Under the pieces are notes generated by a model. The model was given only the letters and a program-made list of their open reading frames with translations, searched no databases and was not told the origin of the DNA. The position numbers and the translations under genes are program-made. DNA of 64,000 nt from Kibdelosporangium sp. MJ126-NF4 (GTDB lineage: Bacteria; Actinomycetota; Actinomycetes; Mycobacteriales; Pseudonocardiaceae), in assembly GCF_000826545.1 (NCBI RefSeq), contig NZ_CDME01000008.1, positions 930,001 to 994,000 of the forward strand, given 5' to 3'. Positions 42,444-52,379 of the stretch are shown in pieces; position 1 is the stretch's first letter; each line of letters begins with the position of its first letter.

Positions 42444-43361
42444 GTGACAACGCTGCTACAGCAGCTGGTCTACGGAATGATCCTTGGTGGCACCGTCGGT
42501 CTGATCGCACTCGGCTACACCATGGTGTACGGCATCGTGCAGCTGATCAACTTCGCTCACGGTGAGATCTTCATGGTCGGTGCGTTCGGCGCCCTCGCGA
42601 CGTTCACCTGGGTGATTCCCGAAGGCGTCAAAGGAACCTGGTACATCACGCTGCCGCTGATGGTGATCGCGGGTGCGGTGGTGTCCATGGTGATCGCTCT
42701 GATCATCGAGCGGCTGGCGTACAAGCCGCTGCGAAACGCGCCACGACTCGCACCGCTGATCACCGCGCTCGGTGTGTCCGTCGCGCTCAAGGAAGCCGTC
42801 CGGATCTGGTATCCGGGGGCCACGGCGCCGCTGCCGTTCCCCAAGGAGTTCCTGGCGGGCAGCATCGAGATCGGCTCGATCCTCATTCCGAAAACCGGCC
42901 TGCTGATCATCGTGGTGGCGATCGGGCTTACCGTGCTGCTGCAGCTGTACATCAGCAAGTCGCGGATGGGCCGGGCGATGCGCGCGACCGCGCAGGACCC
43001 GGACACCGCACGGTTGATGGGCGTCAACCCGGATCGCACGATCGTGCTCACGTTCGCCATCGGCGCCGTCCTGGCCGGTGTCGCCGGTGTGCTCTACGGC
43101 GTCCACATCAACAACATCAGTATTGACATCGGTTTCCAGAACGGCATCTTCGCGTTCACCGCGGCCGTGCTCGGCGGCATCGGCAGCATCCGCGGCGCGG
43201 TCATCGGCGGGTTCGCCATCGGCCTTGTCAAGACCATCGCCGGACAGTACTTCCCTGGCGGAACACAGTACGACTACGTCTGGATCTTCGTCGTGCTGAT
43301 CGCCGTGCTGGTCTTCCGGCCGCAGGGCCTGTTCGGTGAGACCGAGAGGGTGCGGGCATGA
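42444..43361 (+). CDS. livH: Branched-chain amino acid ABC transporter permease LivH
   Basis: A 305-residue permease with about eight membrane helices. The family signatures TLLQQLVYGMILGGTVGLIALGYTMVYGIVQLINFAHGEIFMVGAF and SRMGRAMRATAQDPDTARLMGVNPDRTI (the loop that contacts the ATPases) are clear, and the C-terminus reads FRPQGLFG. GGAGGT precedes the GTG start. It overlaps livM by 4 bp. Confidence 0.94.
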   Translation: MTTLLQQLVYGMILGGTVGLIALGYTMVYGIVQLINFAHGEIFMVGAFGALATFTWVIPEGVKGTWYITLPLMVIAGAVVSMVIALIIERLAYKPLRNAPRLAPLITALGVSVALKEAVRIWYPGATAPLPFPKEFLAGSIEIGSILIPKTGLLIIVVAIGLTVLLQLYISKSRMGRAMRATAQDPDTARLMGVNPDRTIVLTFAIGAVLAGVAGVLYGVHINNISIDIGFQNGIFAFTAAVLGGIGSIRGAVIGGFAIGLVKTIAGQYFPGGTQYDYVWIFVVLIAVLVFRPQGLFGETERVRA

Positions 43362-45100
43362 GCGAGAAGACCTTCTTCATGAACCCTGCGGTCGCCCGTG
43401 TGCTGGCCATCGTCGGCGCGGTGCTCGCGGTTGTCGCGGCGATGCTGCCGTGGGCGACGTTCGTGCTCAACAAGGGGCCGTGGCCGAACAAGGCCTCGTT
43501 GCAGTTCTTCGACGCCCCGTTCGAGCTGACCGGTTTCCGGTGGGAGCTGATGCTCATCGGTCTGGTCGCGCTGGTGTGCGCTGTGGTCAAGGTGCCCGCC
43601 CAACGTCGTGTGCTGCGCGGACTCGGTGTTGGTATCTTCGTCATCGGCTTGGTGAACTTCGGTTTCATCACGTCCCAAGGTGGTGGTCTTGGCGCGGTGA
43701 CCGCGCTGGACGGCGCGTTCGCGTTCGGCAGCATCGCCGCGTTGGTGGCAGGTGTGGTGCTGGTGCTGAGCACGACCGGCGGACCGCTCGAGGACATCCC
43801 GAGCTGGAACACGAAACTGCCGACTCCGGTGGCGTACCTGGGTTTGCTGGTGTCGTTCGCGGCCCTGCTCTACGTCGTCACGCTCACGCTGACCTCGGGT
43901 GGGCAGGAGGGCGCGGCGAACCCCTACTCCGGCCCGATGTTCCTGTCCTTCCTCGGCTTCGCCGGTGGTCTGCTGGCAGGTGCCGCCGGGCTCGGCATCC
44001 TGAAGTGGATCTCCAGGCTGTCCGAGCAGCACCGGGCGTTCAGCATCTTCGTGCTGCTGCTGTGCGCGTTCCTGATGCCGTTCACCGACGCCGGTACCGA
44101 GTACTGGATGACCGTGGCCGCCAACGTCGGCATCTACGCCGCGACCGCCATCGGCCTCAACATCGTGGTCGGCCTCGCTGGTCTGCTGGACCTCGGATAC
44201 GTGGCGTTCCTCGGCATCGGCGCGTTCGTCGCGGCGAACCTGTCCGGCGCGGCCGCGTCCCAACTGGGCATCCACCTCCCGTTCTACCTCGTGGTGATCA
44301 TCTCGGCGGCGATCGCGGGCGTGTTCGGTGCCATCGTCGGTTCGCCGACGCTGCGTGTGCGCGGTGACTACCTGGCGATCGTGACGCTGGCGTTCGGTGA
44401 GATCTTCCAGATCGCCGCACGCAACAACATCGGCGGACTGACCGGCGGTTCGAACGCGGTGCCGGGCGTCCCGCAGCTGCAGTGGTTCGACGGAACCGCG
44501 TACAACGCGTCGATCACGCTGTTCGGCGCGAAACTGCCTTCCGGCGTGCTGTACTACTTCCTGATCATCCTGCTCATCGCCGCGGTCATGGCGGTGTTCG
44601 CGAACCTCAAGAACAGCCGGATGGGCCGGGCCTGGATCGCCATCCGCGAGGACGAGGACGCGGCCCGCGCCATGGGCATCAAGACCGGCAAGGCGAAGAT
44701 CCTCGCGTTCCTCTGCGGCGCGGTCCTCGCGGGAATCGCCGGCGCGGTGTTCGCACACAAGCACGGCTCGGTCAGCTACGAGGCCTTCTCGTTCCTGGAG
44801 TCGGTGACGCTGATCGCGGCGGTCATCCTCGGTGGCATGGGCTCGATCCCCGGCGCTGTGCTGGGCGCGTCGCTGCTGTTCGTGCTGCCGGAGAAGCTGC
44901 GCGCGTTCAACGACTATCGACTGCTGATCTTCGGCCTGGCGCTGATCCTGATCATGCGGTTCCGGCCGCAGGGCCTCATCCCGGACAAGCACCGCAGAGC
45001 GGAGCTGGCCGGTGAGGACACCGAAGGCCATGCACTCGACGAGGCACAACCCGGTGATGAACCGGAGGCGCCGAAGCGGCAGGAGGTGCCGGTCCGATGA
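43358..45100 (+). CDS. livM: Branched-chain amino acid ABC transporter permease LivM, extended
   Basis: A 580-residue permease. The C-terminal 350 residues are a typical LivM (YAATAIGLNIVVGLAGLLDLGYVAFLGIGAF, SRMGRAWIAIREDEDAARAMGI, RPQGLIPDKHRR). The N-terminal 200 residues add about five further helices with little similarity to LivH, making it longer than the usual 300-420-residue LivM; similar extensions occur in actinobacteria. ATGA overlaps join it to livH and livG. Confidence 0.92.
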   Translation: MSEKTFFMNPAVARVLAIVGAVLAVVAAMLPWATFVLNKGPWPNKASLQFFDAPFELTGFRWELMLIGLVALVCAVVKVPAQRRVLRGLGVGIFVIGLVNFGFITSQGGGLGAVTALDGAFAFGSIAALVAGVVLVLSTTGGPLEDIPSWNTKLPTPVAYLGLLVSFAALLYVVTLTLTSGGQEGAANPYSGPMFLSFLGFAGGLLAGAAGLGILKWISRLSEQHRAFSIFVLLLCAFLMPFTDAGTEYWMTVAANVGIYAATAIGLNIVVGLAGLLDLGYVAFLGIGAFVAANLSGAAASQLGIHLPFYLVVIISAAIAGVFGAIVGSPTLRVRGDYLAIVTLAFGEIFQIAARNNIGGLTGGSNAVPGVPQLQWFDGTAYNASITLFGAKLPSGVLYYFLIILLIAAVMAVFANLKNSRMGRAWIAIREDEDAARAMGIKTGKAKILAFLCGAVLAGIAGAVFAHKHGSVSYEAFSFLESVTLIAAVILGGMGSIPGAVLGASLLFVLPEKLRAFNDYRLLIFGLALILIMRFRPQGLIPDKHRRAELAGEDTEGHALDEAQPGDEPEAPKRQEVPVR

Positions 45101-45930
45101 GCGCTCCGATTCTCCGGGCACAGGACGTCACGATGGTGTTCGGCGGCCTGACCGCGCTGTCCGAGGTCTCACTGACCCTGGACCGCGGCCAGATCGTCGG
45201 GCTGATCGGCCCGAACGGCGCGGGCAAGACCACGTTCTTCAACTGCCTGACCGGCCTGTACACGCCCACCAACGGGCAGGTGCTGCTGGACGGCAATCAG
45301 TTGCCGAGCGACCCGGCGCACGTGACGATCGCGGGCATCGCCCGTACGTTCCAGAACATCCGGCTGTTCCCGAACATGACAGCGATCGAGAACGTCATGG
45401 TCGGGCGGCACGCCCGGATGAAGCAGGGCCCGATCGCCACGATCTTCCGTGGCCCGAGGTTCCGCAAGGGCGAGGCGGACGCCCAAACGCGGTCCCAGCA
45501 ACTTCTGGACTTCGCGGGTATCGGCCGCAGCGGCGACGAGTTGGCACGCAACCTGCCCTACGGTGACCAGCGGCGGCTGGAGATCGCCCGCGCGCTGGCC
45601 ACCGACCCGCAGGTGCTGCTGCTCGACGAGCCGACCGCGGGCATGAATCCGCAGGAGACCGAGGCGACCAGGCAGCTGATCTTCAAGATCCGTGACCTCG
45701 GTATCTCGGTTGTGGTGATCGAGCACGACACGAAGTTCATCTTCGGCTTGTGCGACCACGTGTCCGTGCTGGTGCAGGGCGAGCTGCTGGTCGAAGGGCC
45801 GCCTGAGGTCGTGCGGACCGACCCGCGCGTGATCGAGGCGTATCTCGGCAAGCCGCCGGAGGAAGTGCAGGCCGAGGTGCAGCACGCGGCCGACGTGGTC
45901 GGCGACGTTGAAAGGAGGTCTGGCCGGTGA
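45097..45930 (+). CDS. livG: Branched-chain amino acid ABC transporter ATPase LivG
   Basis: A 277-residue ABC ATPase with Walker A GPNGAGKTT, the family insert ARTFQNIRLFPNMTAIENVMVGRH, signature LPYGDQRRLEIARAL and Walker B VLLLDEPTAGMN. The C-terminal ILVEGPPEVVRTDPRVIEAYLG is LivG-like. An extra 25-residue tail follows. It overlaps livM and livF by 4 bp. Confidence 0.95.
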   Translation: MSAPILRAQDVTMVFGGLTALSEVSLTLDRGQIVGLIGPNGAGKTTFFNCLTGLYTPTNGQVLLDGNQLPSDPAHVTIAGIARTFQNIRLFPNMTAIENVMVGRHARMKQGPIATIFRGPRFRKGEADAQTRSQQLLDFAGIGRSGDELARNLPYGDQRRLEIARALATDPQVLLLDEPTAGMNPQETEATRQLIFKIRDLGISVVVIEHDTKFIFGLCDHVSVLVQGELLVEGPPEVVRTDPRVIEAYLGKPPEEVQAEVQHAADVVGDVERRSGR

Positions 45931-46643
45931 GCCCGTTGCTGGAAGTGCGCAGCCTCAGCGTCGCCTACGGCGCCATCGAGGCGGTCCGCAACATCTCGTT
46001 CTCCGTCGACGAGGGCCAGATCGTCAGCCTCATCGGTGCGAACGGCGCGGGCAAGACCACCACGCTGCGGACCATCTCCGGTCTGCTGCGCCCGACTCGC
46101 GGCGAGGTCCTGTTCCGCGGCATGCCGATCCACAAGCAGGCCGCGCACGAGATCCTGGCCAGTGGGATCGCGCACTGCCCGGAGGGCCGCAGGCTGTTCG
46201 GGCGGATGACGGTCGAGGAGAACCTGCAGCTCGGTGCGTACGTCCGCAACGATGCCGCCGGTATCGAGGCCGACATGCAGCGCGTGTACGAGCTGTTCCC
46301 GGTGCTCGGCGAGCGGCGGCACAACAAGGCGGGCCTGTTCTCCGGCGGTGAGCAGCAGATGCTGGCGATCGGCCGGGCGATGATGTCCAAGCCGAAGCTG
46401 CTGATGCTCGACGAGCCGTCGATGGGCCTGTCGCCGATCATGACCCAGCTGATCTTCGACACCATCAAGGAGCTCAAGGCGGATGGCACGACCATCCTGC
46501 TGGTCGAGCAGAACGCGTTGGCGGCCTTGGCGTTGTCCGACCGCGGGTACGTGATCGACCTGGGTTCCACCACGCTGGAGGGCCCCGGGCTGGACCTGCT
46601 GGCCGACCAGCGGGTGCGGGCGGCGTACCTCGGCGAGGGCTGA
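45927..46643 (+). CDS. livF: Branched-chain amino acid ABC transporter ATPase LivF
   Basis: A 238-residue ABC ATPase, the partner of LivG: Walker A GANGAGKTT, CPEGRRLFGRMTVEENLQLGAY, signature FSGGEQQMLAIGRAM and Walker B LLMLDEPSMGLSP, with the LivF-type ending. It closes the five-gene operon, and a strong terminator follows. Confidence 0.95.
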   Translation: MSPLLEVRSLSVAYGAIEAVRNISFSVDEGQIVSLIGANGAGKTTTLRTISGLLRPTRGEVLFRGMPIHKQAAHEILASGIAHCPEGRRLFGRMTVEENLQLGAYVRNDAAGIEADMQRVYELFPVLGERRHNKAGLFSGGEQQMLAIGRAMMSKPKLLMLDEPSMGLSPIMTQLIFDTIKELKADGTTILLVEQNALAALALSDRGYVIDLGSTTLEGPGLDLLADQRVRAAYLGEG

Positions 46644-46651
46644 GACGATCC

Positions 46652-46687
46652 CAACCGGCGGTTGTGTCCGATCACAACCGCCGGTTG
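46652..46687 (+). terminator. Terminator of the liv operon
   Basis: CAACCGGCGGTTGTG (46652-46666) and CACAACCGCCGGTTG (46673-46687): a perfect 15-bp stem with a 6-base loop, nine bases after the livF stop. Confidence 0.8.
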
Positions 46688-46770
46688 TGCCCAAGGCCTT
46701 CACAGCTGTTGGACGTACCCCCTGACCAGGCTGTTTGCTTAACACATCAGCCGAGGACAGGGAGAACACA

Positions 46771-47562
46771 ATGACTATCACCGGTATCGCAGCGGGTGTT
46801 CCGTTCGTGGCACTTGAGCCCGCGGGCGTCGACGGACCCGCTCCGCTCGTGGTGACCTGGCACCTGATGGACGCCCCGCGCACCGAGGTCGCGATGGCCT
46901 CGGCACTGCCGATGAACGACCTCCCAGCCTGGCGGGTGTACTTCGGCCTGCCGATGTCGGGCAGGCGGGCGCTGCCAGGCGGCGACGAGGAGTTCTTCAC
47001 GCTGTCGGCCCAGGACGCGGTGCTCAACGTGTTCGGCCCGGTGACCAGCCAGGCCGCTGCCGAGTTCCCCGCCGCGGTGGCGGATCTGCGCACGCAGCTG
47101 TCCATTGCGGACGGTCCGGTGTTCGTCGCGGGCGGCTCGGCGGGCTCGCTGGTCGCGTACGAGGTCATCGCCAGGGCAGAGGTCGAGATCGCGGCGGGCG
47201 CGGTGGTCAGCCCGGTCACGCAGCTGGCACCGATGATCGCGGCCAACGAGCGGCGGTTCGAGATCACGTACAACTGGTCGGCCGAATCGCACAAGGTCGC
47301 GGAGCACTACGACTTCGTGCGTCGGGCGAGCGAGATCAACATACCGCTGCTGATGGTCGTCGGCGAGGACGACGACATCGCGGTCCGCGAGCCCGCCGCG
47401 CTGGGGCACAAGGCAATCGCGGACTCGGAACTCGTCACGATCCCGGGCATGCAGCACGCGCTCGCCGACGGGGACGGCATCGAGGCATCGCCGCAGACCG
47501 AGGACGCCAAGCGGGTCGACGCCGAGTTCACGCGCTGGTTCGCGAAGTACCTCCAGGGTTGA
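46771..47562 (+). CDS. Alpha/beta hydrolase
   Basis: A 264-residue cytoplasmic hydrolase. The nucleophile is in GGSAGS (about residue 122), the acid in GEDDD (about 198), and the His in PGMQHAL (about 227), so the triad is complete. It has no signal peptide. The N-terminal GIAAGVPFVALEP and LVVTWHLMDAPRTEVAM are typical of actinobacterial prolyl-oligopeptidase-like or esterase proteins. GGGAG precedes ATG 46771. Substrate unknown. Confidence 0.78.
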   Translation: MTITGIAAGVPFVALEPAGVDGPAPLVVTWHLMDAPRTEVAMASALPMNDLPAWRVYFGLPMSGRRALPGGDEEFFTLSAQDAVLNVFGPVTSQAAAEFPAAVADLRTQLSIADGPVFVAGGSAGSLVAYEVIARAEVEIAAGAVVSPVTQLAPMIAANERRFEITYNWSAESHKVAEHYDFVRRASEINIPLLMVVGEDDDIAVREPAALGHKAIADSELVTIPGMQHALADGDGIEASPQTEDAKRVDAEFTRWFAKYLQG

Positions 47563-47621
47563 TCGCGGGTCACAACTCCAGGGGGACGCCCGTGCCGCCA
47601 CCCGGCTCCTAGCGTGGCGGC

Positions 47622-48134
47622 ATGAAGGGGAGCAAAGTCGCCGCATTGGTCGGCGCGATCGTTGTGACACTGGGGATCGGCACCGCCTCGGCAGCCGAGA
47701 GCGGGCACGGGGACGACAAGGCCCAGTTCGCGCGGATACTGAAACAGCAGTACGACGCCTGGTACGAGGAGGACGGGGCGAAGTTCGCGGCCACGTTCAC
47801 CCAGGACGCGGATCTGGTCACGTTCAACGGCGACCACCTGGCCACCAGGGACGGGATCGCCAGGGGGATGCAGTTCTACTTCGACAACTACATCCCCCCG
47901 TCGAAGTTGAAGGTGCTCGACGAGCACGTTCGCTACGTGGACAGGGATCTCGTGTTCATCGTGCGCACCACGTGCGTCATCGAACTGCCCGACACCGAGT
48001 GCCGGGACGGCTCGTCGTCCCGCAACACCAACGTTCTGTCCAAACGGAACGGACGGTGGCTGCAGGAGTCGTTCCAGAACACCCGGTGGAAGCCGATCCC
48101 TCAGCCCGGCAACCAGGCTGTCGCCGGGTCGTAG
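47622..48134 (+). CDS. Exported SnoaL/SgcJ-like protein
   Basis: A 170-residue protein with a signal peptide (VAALVGAIVVTLGIGTASAA) and an NTF2-like fold: LKQQYDAWYEEDGAKFAATFTQDADLVTFNGDHLATRDGIARGMQFYFD is the SgcJ/EcaC pattern. In antibiotic clusters such proteins may act as cofactorless oxygenases, but many are only binding proteins. Its 3' end overlaps the convergent LysR gene by 34 bp. Confidence 0.72.
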   Translation: MKGSKVAALVGAIVVTLGIGTASAAESGHGDDKAQFARILKQQYDAWYEEDGAKFAATFTQDADLVTFNGDHLATRDGIARGMQFYFDNYIPPSKLKVLDEHVRYVDRDLVFIVRTTCVIELPDTECRDGSSSRNTNVLSKRNGRWLQESFQNTRWKPIPQPGNQAVAGS

Positions 48135-49027
48135 TCGCACCAGCCCTCCGCGCGGCTTGTGTTGCCCGCCAAGGCAAGCAGCTCGCGGAGGGTTGGGCTC
48201 TTGTTCTGCTTGTGCCACACGATCGACCACGGAAACAGCGGCAACGGGTTGAACGGCAGCACAACGAGGTTCAAGTCGCGTGGCAGGTCCATGTCCGCGC
48301 CGACGAGCGTGACTCGCGGTTTGCCGTAGCGGGCTTGTTCGAGCGTGTGCCGCAGGTCGTAGCTGATGCCGCTGTCGTCGACCCGCAGTCCGATGCCCTG
48401 GCCGAGCTGGCGCATGTACGTGCGCCACTCGGCCGGGCCTTTGCGCGACGGCAGCCAGAGTCCTTCGTCGGCGAGGTCGTCGATCCGGACCTCCGGGCGG
48501 TCCGCGAGCGGGTGCTCGGGCGGCAGCAGGGCCAGCAGCGGCTCCAGCCGGACGACCCGGTGGTCGAGGTCGCTCGGGAGCTGCCTGTCGATTCCGCCGA
48601 CGTATCCGAAGGCGATGTCCAGTTCGCCGTTCAGCAACGGGTCGATCGCGTTGTCCAGGCCTTGCCTCGCACTGCGTTCGACCACCAGCCGCGGGTCGCG
48701 TTCGGCCAGCTTGCGCAGGACGAACGAGGGCGCGAGCCGGAAGTCGACCAGGTCGAGCCGTAGTGGCTGGTCGCCGAGCGCGGCCACGGCCGCGTCCGCG
48801 ACCCGGATCAGCTCGCGGGCGTGCGGCAGGAACCTCCGGCCGTCCTCGGTCAGCTCCACGGCACGGTTGGTGCGCTGGAACAGCTGGGTGTTCAGCGCCT
48901 CCTCAAGCCGCTTGACCCGTTTGGACAACGCCTGCTGGGTCAGGAACAACTCCTCCGCCGCCCGGCTGAAATGCTGCTGGTCGGCGGTCACCACGAAGGC
49001 CCTGACCTGGGCGAGGTCCAGATCCAC
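48101..49027 (-). CDS. LysR-family transcriptional regulator
   Basis: A 308-residue regulator. N-terminal winged helix at about 1-60 (VRAFVVTADQQHFSRAAEELFLTQQALSKRVKRLEEALNTQLFQRTNRAVELTEDG) and a periplasmic-binding-like effector domain (about 90-295). The GTG start lies directly after the thioesterase stop (TGA then GTG), so it is probably co-transcribed with that gene. Target and effector unknown; LysR proteins usually control a neighbouring gene. Confidence 0.88.
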   Translation of the reverse strand: MDLDLAQVRAFVVTADQQHFSRAAEELFLTQQALSKRVKRLEEALNTQLFQRTNRAVELTEDGRRFLPHARELIRVADAAVAALGDQPLRLDLVDFRLAPSFVLRKLAERDPRLVVERSARQGLDNAIDPLLNGELDIAFGYVGGIDRQLPSDLDHRVVRLEPLLALLPPEHPLADRPEVRIDDLADEGLWLPSRKGPAEWRTYMRQLGQGIGLRVDDSGISYDLRHTLEQARYGKPRVTLVGADMDLPRDLNLVVLPFNPLPLFPWSIVWHKQNKSPTLRELLALAGNTSRAEGWCDYDPATAWLPG

Positions 49028-49414
49028 TCACTCGCCCGGGACGGTCTGCAGCACCATGCAGGTCAGCCGTGCGGTGCAGGTGCGGCGGTCGCTCTCGTCG
49101 GTGATCACGATCTCCACGGTGACCGTGCTGCGGCCGACGTGCAGCGGCGTGGCCACGGCCGTGACAAAGCCGTCCCGCACGCCCCGGTGATGGGTGCAGG
49201 ACAGTTCCAGGCCGACCGTGGGCTTGCCGTCGGACTTCAGCGCCGCGCAGACCGAGCCGACCGCCTCCGCCAGCACCGCGTTCGCGCCACCGTGCAACAG
49301 CCCGTACGGCTGGAGGTTGCCTTTGACGGGCATCGTCGCGACCACCCGATCGGGGTTCCAGTCCGTGACCTCGATCCCCATCTTCTCGTTGAGCTGCTCG
49401 CCTTGATCCCCCAT
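49028..49414 (-). CDS. PaaI-type hotdog thioesterase
   Basis: A 128-residue acyl-CoA thioesterase. GLLHGGANAVLAEAVGSVCAAL holds the hotdog central helix with the catalytic acidic residue, and VGLELSCTHHRGVRDGFVTAVATPLHVGRSTVTVEIVITDES is the usual sheet. ATG 49414 is chosen since GGAGGT lies seven bases upstream; the open frame continues to 49450. Such a thioesterase next to polA is a common actinobacterial arrangement. Confidence 0.85.
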   Translation of the reverse strand: MGDQGEQLNEKMGIEVTDWNPDRVVATMPVKGNLQPYGLLHGGANAVLAEAVGSVCAALKSDGKPTVGLELSCTHHRGVRDGFVTAVATPLHVGRSTVTVEIVITDESDRRTCTARLTCMVLQTVPGE

Positions 49415-49512
49415 GGGTGGAACCTCCGACAAATAAGTTTCTCCAGGCAACTACCTTCACCCTATGCAAGGCCGACTCAAAACTGTCGGTGGGTCGGCCT
49501 AGACTCGCTCGC

Positions 49513-52200
49513 GTGGCAGACCAGCACCGACTCCTCCTGATAGACGGCCACTCGATGGCCTACCGAGCCTTCTACGCCCTGCCGAAGGAGAACTTCCAGA
49601 CCGGCACAGGGCAGCACACGAACGCCGTCTTCGGCTTCACGTCGATGCTGATCAACCTCATGCGTGACGAGAAACCCACGCACATCGCGGTGGCGTTCGA
49701 CCTCTCCCGCAAGACCTTTCGCAGCGAGAAGTTCGTCGAGTACAAGGCCAACCGGAGCGCCACCCCGGACGAGTTCAAAGGCCAGGTCAGCCTGATCGAG
49801 GACGTGCTCGGCGCGTTGAAGATCCCGATGCTGACCAAGGAGAACTACGAGGCCGACGACATCATCGCCACCCTGGCCACCCAGGCCGAGGCCGAAGGCG
49901 GGTACGACGTCCTCATCTGTACCGGCGACCGCGACGCGTTGCAGCTGGTCACCGAGCACACCACCGTGCTGTACCCGTCGCGCGGCGTGTCCGAGATGAC
50001 CCGGTTCACCCCGGAGGCCGTCGAGGCGAAGTACGGCCTGACGCCCACCCAGTACCCGGACTTCGCGGCGCTGCGCGGCGACCCGTCGGACAACCTGCCC
50101 AAGATCCCCGGCGTCGGCGAGAAGACGATCACCAAGTGGATCCAGGAGTTCGGCTCGCTCGGCGACCTGATCGACCAGGTCGACAAGGTCAAGGGCAAGG
50201 TCGGCGACAACCTGCGGGCCAACCTGTCCTCGGTCGTGCTCAACCGTGAGCTCACCCAGCTGGTGCGGGATCTCGACCTGCCCGCCAAGCCGGTCGACCT
50301 GGCCGCGCAGGCCTGGGACCGGGACGCGGTGCACCGGCTGTTCGACGAACTCGAGTTCCGGGTGCTGCGCGACCGGCTGTTCCAGACGCTGGCCGCGCCC
50401 GAGCCGGAAGCAGAGTCGGGCTTCGAAGTCAAGGCCTCGAACATCGAAGAGGGCGGACTCGGTGCGTGGCTGGCCGACCACGCGCCCGCCGGAAAGCGCA
50501 CTGGCCTGGCGTTTCGCCACGTCGGCCCACCCGGCGCGGTCGACCTGCAGTCGATCACGGTCGCCGGGATCGACGGGGATGGAACCTTCATCGACGTCAC
50601 GGCGTTGCGTGAAGAGGACGAGCGCGCGCTGACCGCGTGGCTGGCCGACCCCGCTGTGCCGAAGGTGGCCCATGCGGTGAAACTGGCGCTGCACGGGCTC
50701 GCCCAGCGCGGCTGGGAACTCGGCGGCCTGGTGATGGACACCGAGCTGGCCGCCTACCTGGTGCGGCCGGGGCAACGGTCCTTCTCACTCGACGACCTCG
50801 TGCTCCGGCACCTGAAGCGTGAGCTGCGCGTCGAGGAGGTCGAGGGCGAGCAGCAGCTGTCCATGTTCGACGAGTCCGACGAGAGCGAGAAGCTCGCCGC
50901 CACCGAGGTCGTCCGGGCGCGGGCCGTGGCCGAGCTGGCCGAGGCGCTGGCGGCCGAGGTCGAGTCCACCGGCGGCGCCAAGCTGCTCGCCGAGATGGAA
51001 CTGCCGCTGCTGCAGGTGCTCGCCGAGATCGAGGGCATCGGGATCTGCATCGACACCGAGCACCTCGCCTCGCTGGAAGCGCACTTCTCCTCGCGGGTCA
51101 AGCAGGCCGCGCAGGACGCGTACGGCGTGATCGGCAAGGAGATCAACCTCGGCTCGCCCAAGCAGCTGCAGGTGGTGCTGTTCGACGAGCTGCAGATGCC
51201 GAAGACGAAGAAGACCAAGACCGGCTACACCACCGACGCGGACGCGTTGACCACGCTGTTCGAGACGACCGCGCACCCGTTCCTGCAGCACCTGCTCGAG
51301 CACAGGGACGCCACCCGCCTGAAGACCACTGTGGACGGGCTGATCAAGTCGGTCGCCGACGACGGCCGGATCCACACCACGTACAACCAGACCATCGCGG
51401 CGACCGGGCGGCTGTCCTCCCAGGACCCGAACCTGCAGAACATTCCGATCAGGACGGACGAGGGCCGCCGGATCCGGGACGCGTTCGTCGTCGGCGCGGG
51501 GTACTCCGAACTGATGACGGCGGACTACTCGCAGATCGAGATGCGCATCATGGCGCACCTGTCGCACGACGAGGGCCTGGTCGAGGCGTTCAACTCCGGC
51601 TTCGACTTCCACGCGGCCACAGCCGCGCACGTGTTCACGGTCGAGCCGACCGAGGTCAGCGGCGCACAGCGGGCCAAGGTCAAGGCGATGAACTACGGCC
51701 TGGCGTACGGCCTGTCGGCGTACGGGCTCTCGCAGCAGCTGCGGATCTCCACCGAGGAGGCCCGTGGCCTGATGGAGGAGTACTTCGAGCGGTTCGGCGG
51801 CGTCCGCGACTACCTGACGTCCATTGTGGACAAGGCGCGCCGCGACGGCTACACCGAGACGATCTTCGGTCGTCGCCGCTACCTGCCCGACCTGAACTCC
51901 GACAACCGCCAGCGCCGCGAGATGGCCGAGCGGATGGCGCTGAACGCGCCGATCCAGGGCAGCGCCGCCGACATCATCAAAGTCGCCATGCTCAACGTCC
52001 AGGCCAAGCTCAAGGAGTCCGGCCTGAAGTCCCGCATGCTGCTGCAGGTGCACGACGAACTCGTGCTGGAAGTCGTCGCCGACGAGAAGCAAGCCGTCGA
52101 GGACCTCGTACGCGAAGGCATGGGCAGCGCCTACCACCTCGACGTCCCGCTGGACGTGTCGGTCGGGTTCGGCCGCTCCTGGAACGACGCCGCCCACTGA
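49513..52200 (+). CDS. polA: DNA polymerase I
   Basis: An 895-residue family A polymerase for lagging-strand maturation and repair. The N-terminal 5'-3' exonuclease domain (about 1-290) has LLIDGHSMAYRAFYAL and TGDRDALQLV; the central 3'-5' exonuclease-like domain lacks the metal-binding DxE motif, as in other actinobacterial PolA, so no proofreading is expected; the polymerase domain has motif A (DYSQIEMRIMAHLS), motif B (KVKAMNYGLAYGL) and motif C (QVHDELVLEV). GTG 49513 is the start used. Confidence 0.96.
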   Translation: MADQHRLLLIDGHSMAYRAFYALPKENFQTGTGQHTNAVFGFTSMLINLMRDEKPTHIAVAFDLSRKTFRSEKFVEYKANRSATPDEFKGQVSLIEDVLGALKIPMLTKENYEADDIIATLATQAEAEGGYDVLICTGDRDALQLVTEHTTVLYPSRGVSEMTRFTPEAVEAKYGLTPTQYPDFAALRGDPSDNLPKIPGVGEKTITKWIQEFGSLGDLIDQVDKVKGKVGDNLRANLSSVVLNRELTQLVRDLDLPAKPVDLAAQAWDRDAVHRLFDELEFRVLRDRLFQTLAAPEPEAESGFEVKASNIEEGGLGAWLADHAPAGKRTGLAFRHVGPPGAVDLQSITVAGIDGDGTFIDVTALREEDERALTAWLADPAVPKVAHAVKLALHGLAQRGWELGGLVMDTELAAYLVRPGQRSFSLDDLVLRHLKRELRVEEVEGEQQLSMFDESDESEKLAATEVVRARAVAELAEALAAEVESTGGAKLLAEMELPLLQVLAEIEGIGICIDTEHLASLEAHFSSRVKQAAQDAYGVIGKEINLGSPKQLQVVLFDELQMPKTKKTKTGYTTDADALTTLFETTAHPFLQHLLEHRDATRLKTTVDGLIKSVADDGRIHTTYNQTIAATGRLSSQDPNLQNIPIRTDEGRRIRDAFVVGAGYSELMTADYSQIEMRIMAHLSHDEGLVEAFNSGFDFHAATAAHVFTVEPTEVSGAQRAKVKAMNYGLAYGLSAYGLSQQLRISTEEARGLMEEYFERFGGVRDYLTSIVDKARRDGYTETIFGRRRYLPDLNSDNRQRREMAERMALNAPIQGSAADIIKVAMLNVQAKLKESGLKSRMLLQVHDELVLEVVADEKQAVEDLVREGMGSAYHLDVPLDVSVGFGRSWNDAAH

Positions 52201-52379
52201 CGGTCCAGAACCGCCGCGCATGCCAGCCAGTGGCGGCCAGAGTCGTGAGCGGGCAGGGCGTGGCTGGTTCGTGAGTGGCGGCCAGTTCGGTCAGCCGCTT
52301 CCCGCCCGGCGCCCGCCTTCCCGACGGGGACACGTCACGCCCGGCGGGGCCAGGTTCGGTTGACAGGGCGGGAACTGGC
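52201..52379. other. Intergenic region between convergent polA and tetR
   Basis: 179 bp without a gene. It contains a 12-base direct repeat (AGTGGCGGCCAG) and GC-rich short inverted segments near 52300-52340 that might terminate transcription, but no clean stem was found. Confidence 0.35.

Noticed and set aside
43274..45121. 615-codon minus-strand open frame opposite livM
   Set aside because: Arg/His/Gln/Asp-rich sequence without domains; livM on the other strand is unambiguous.
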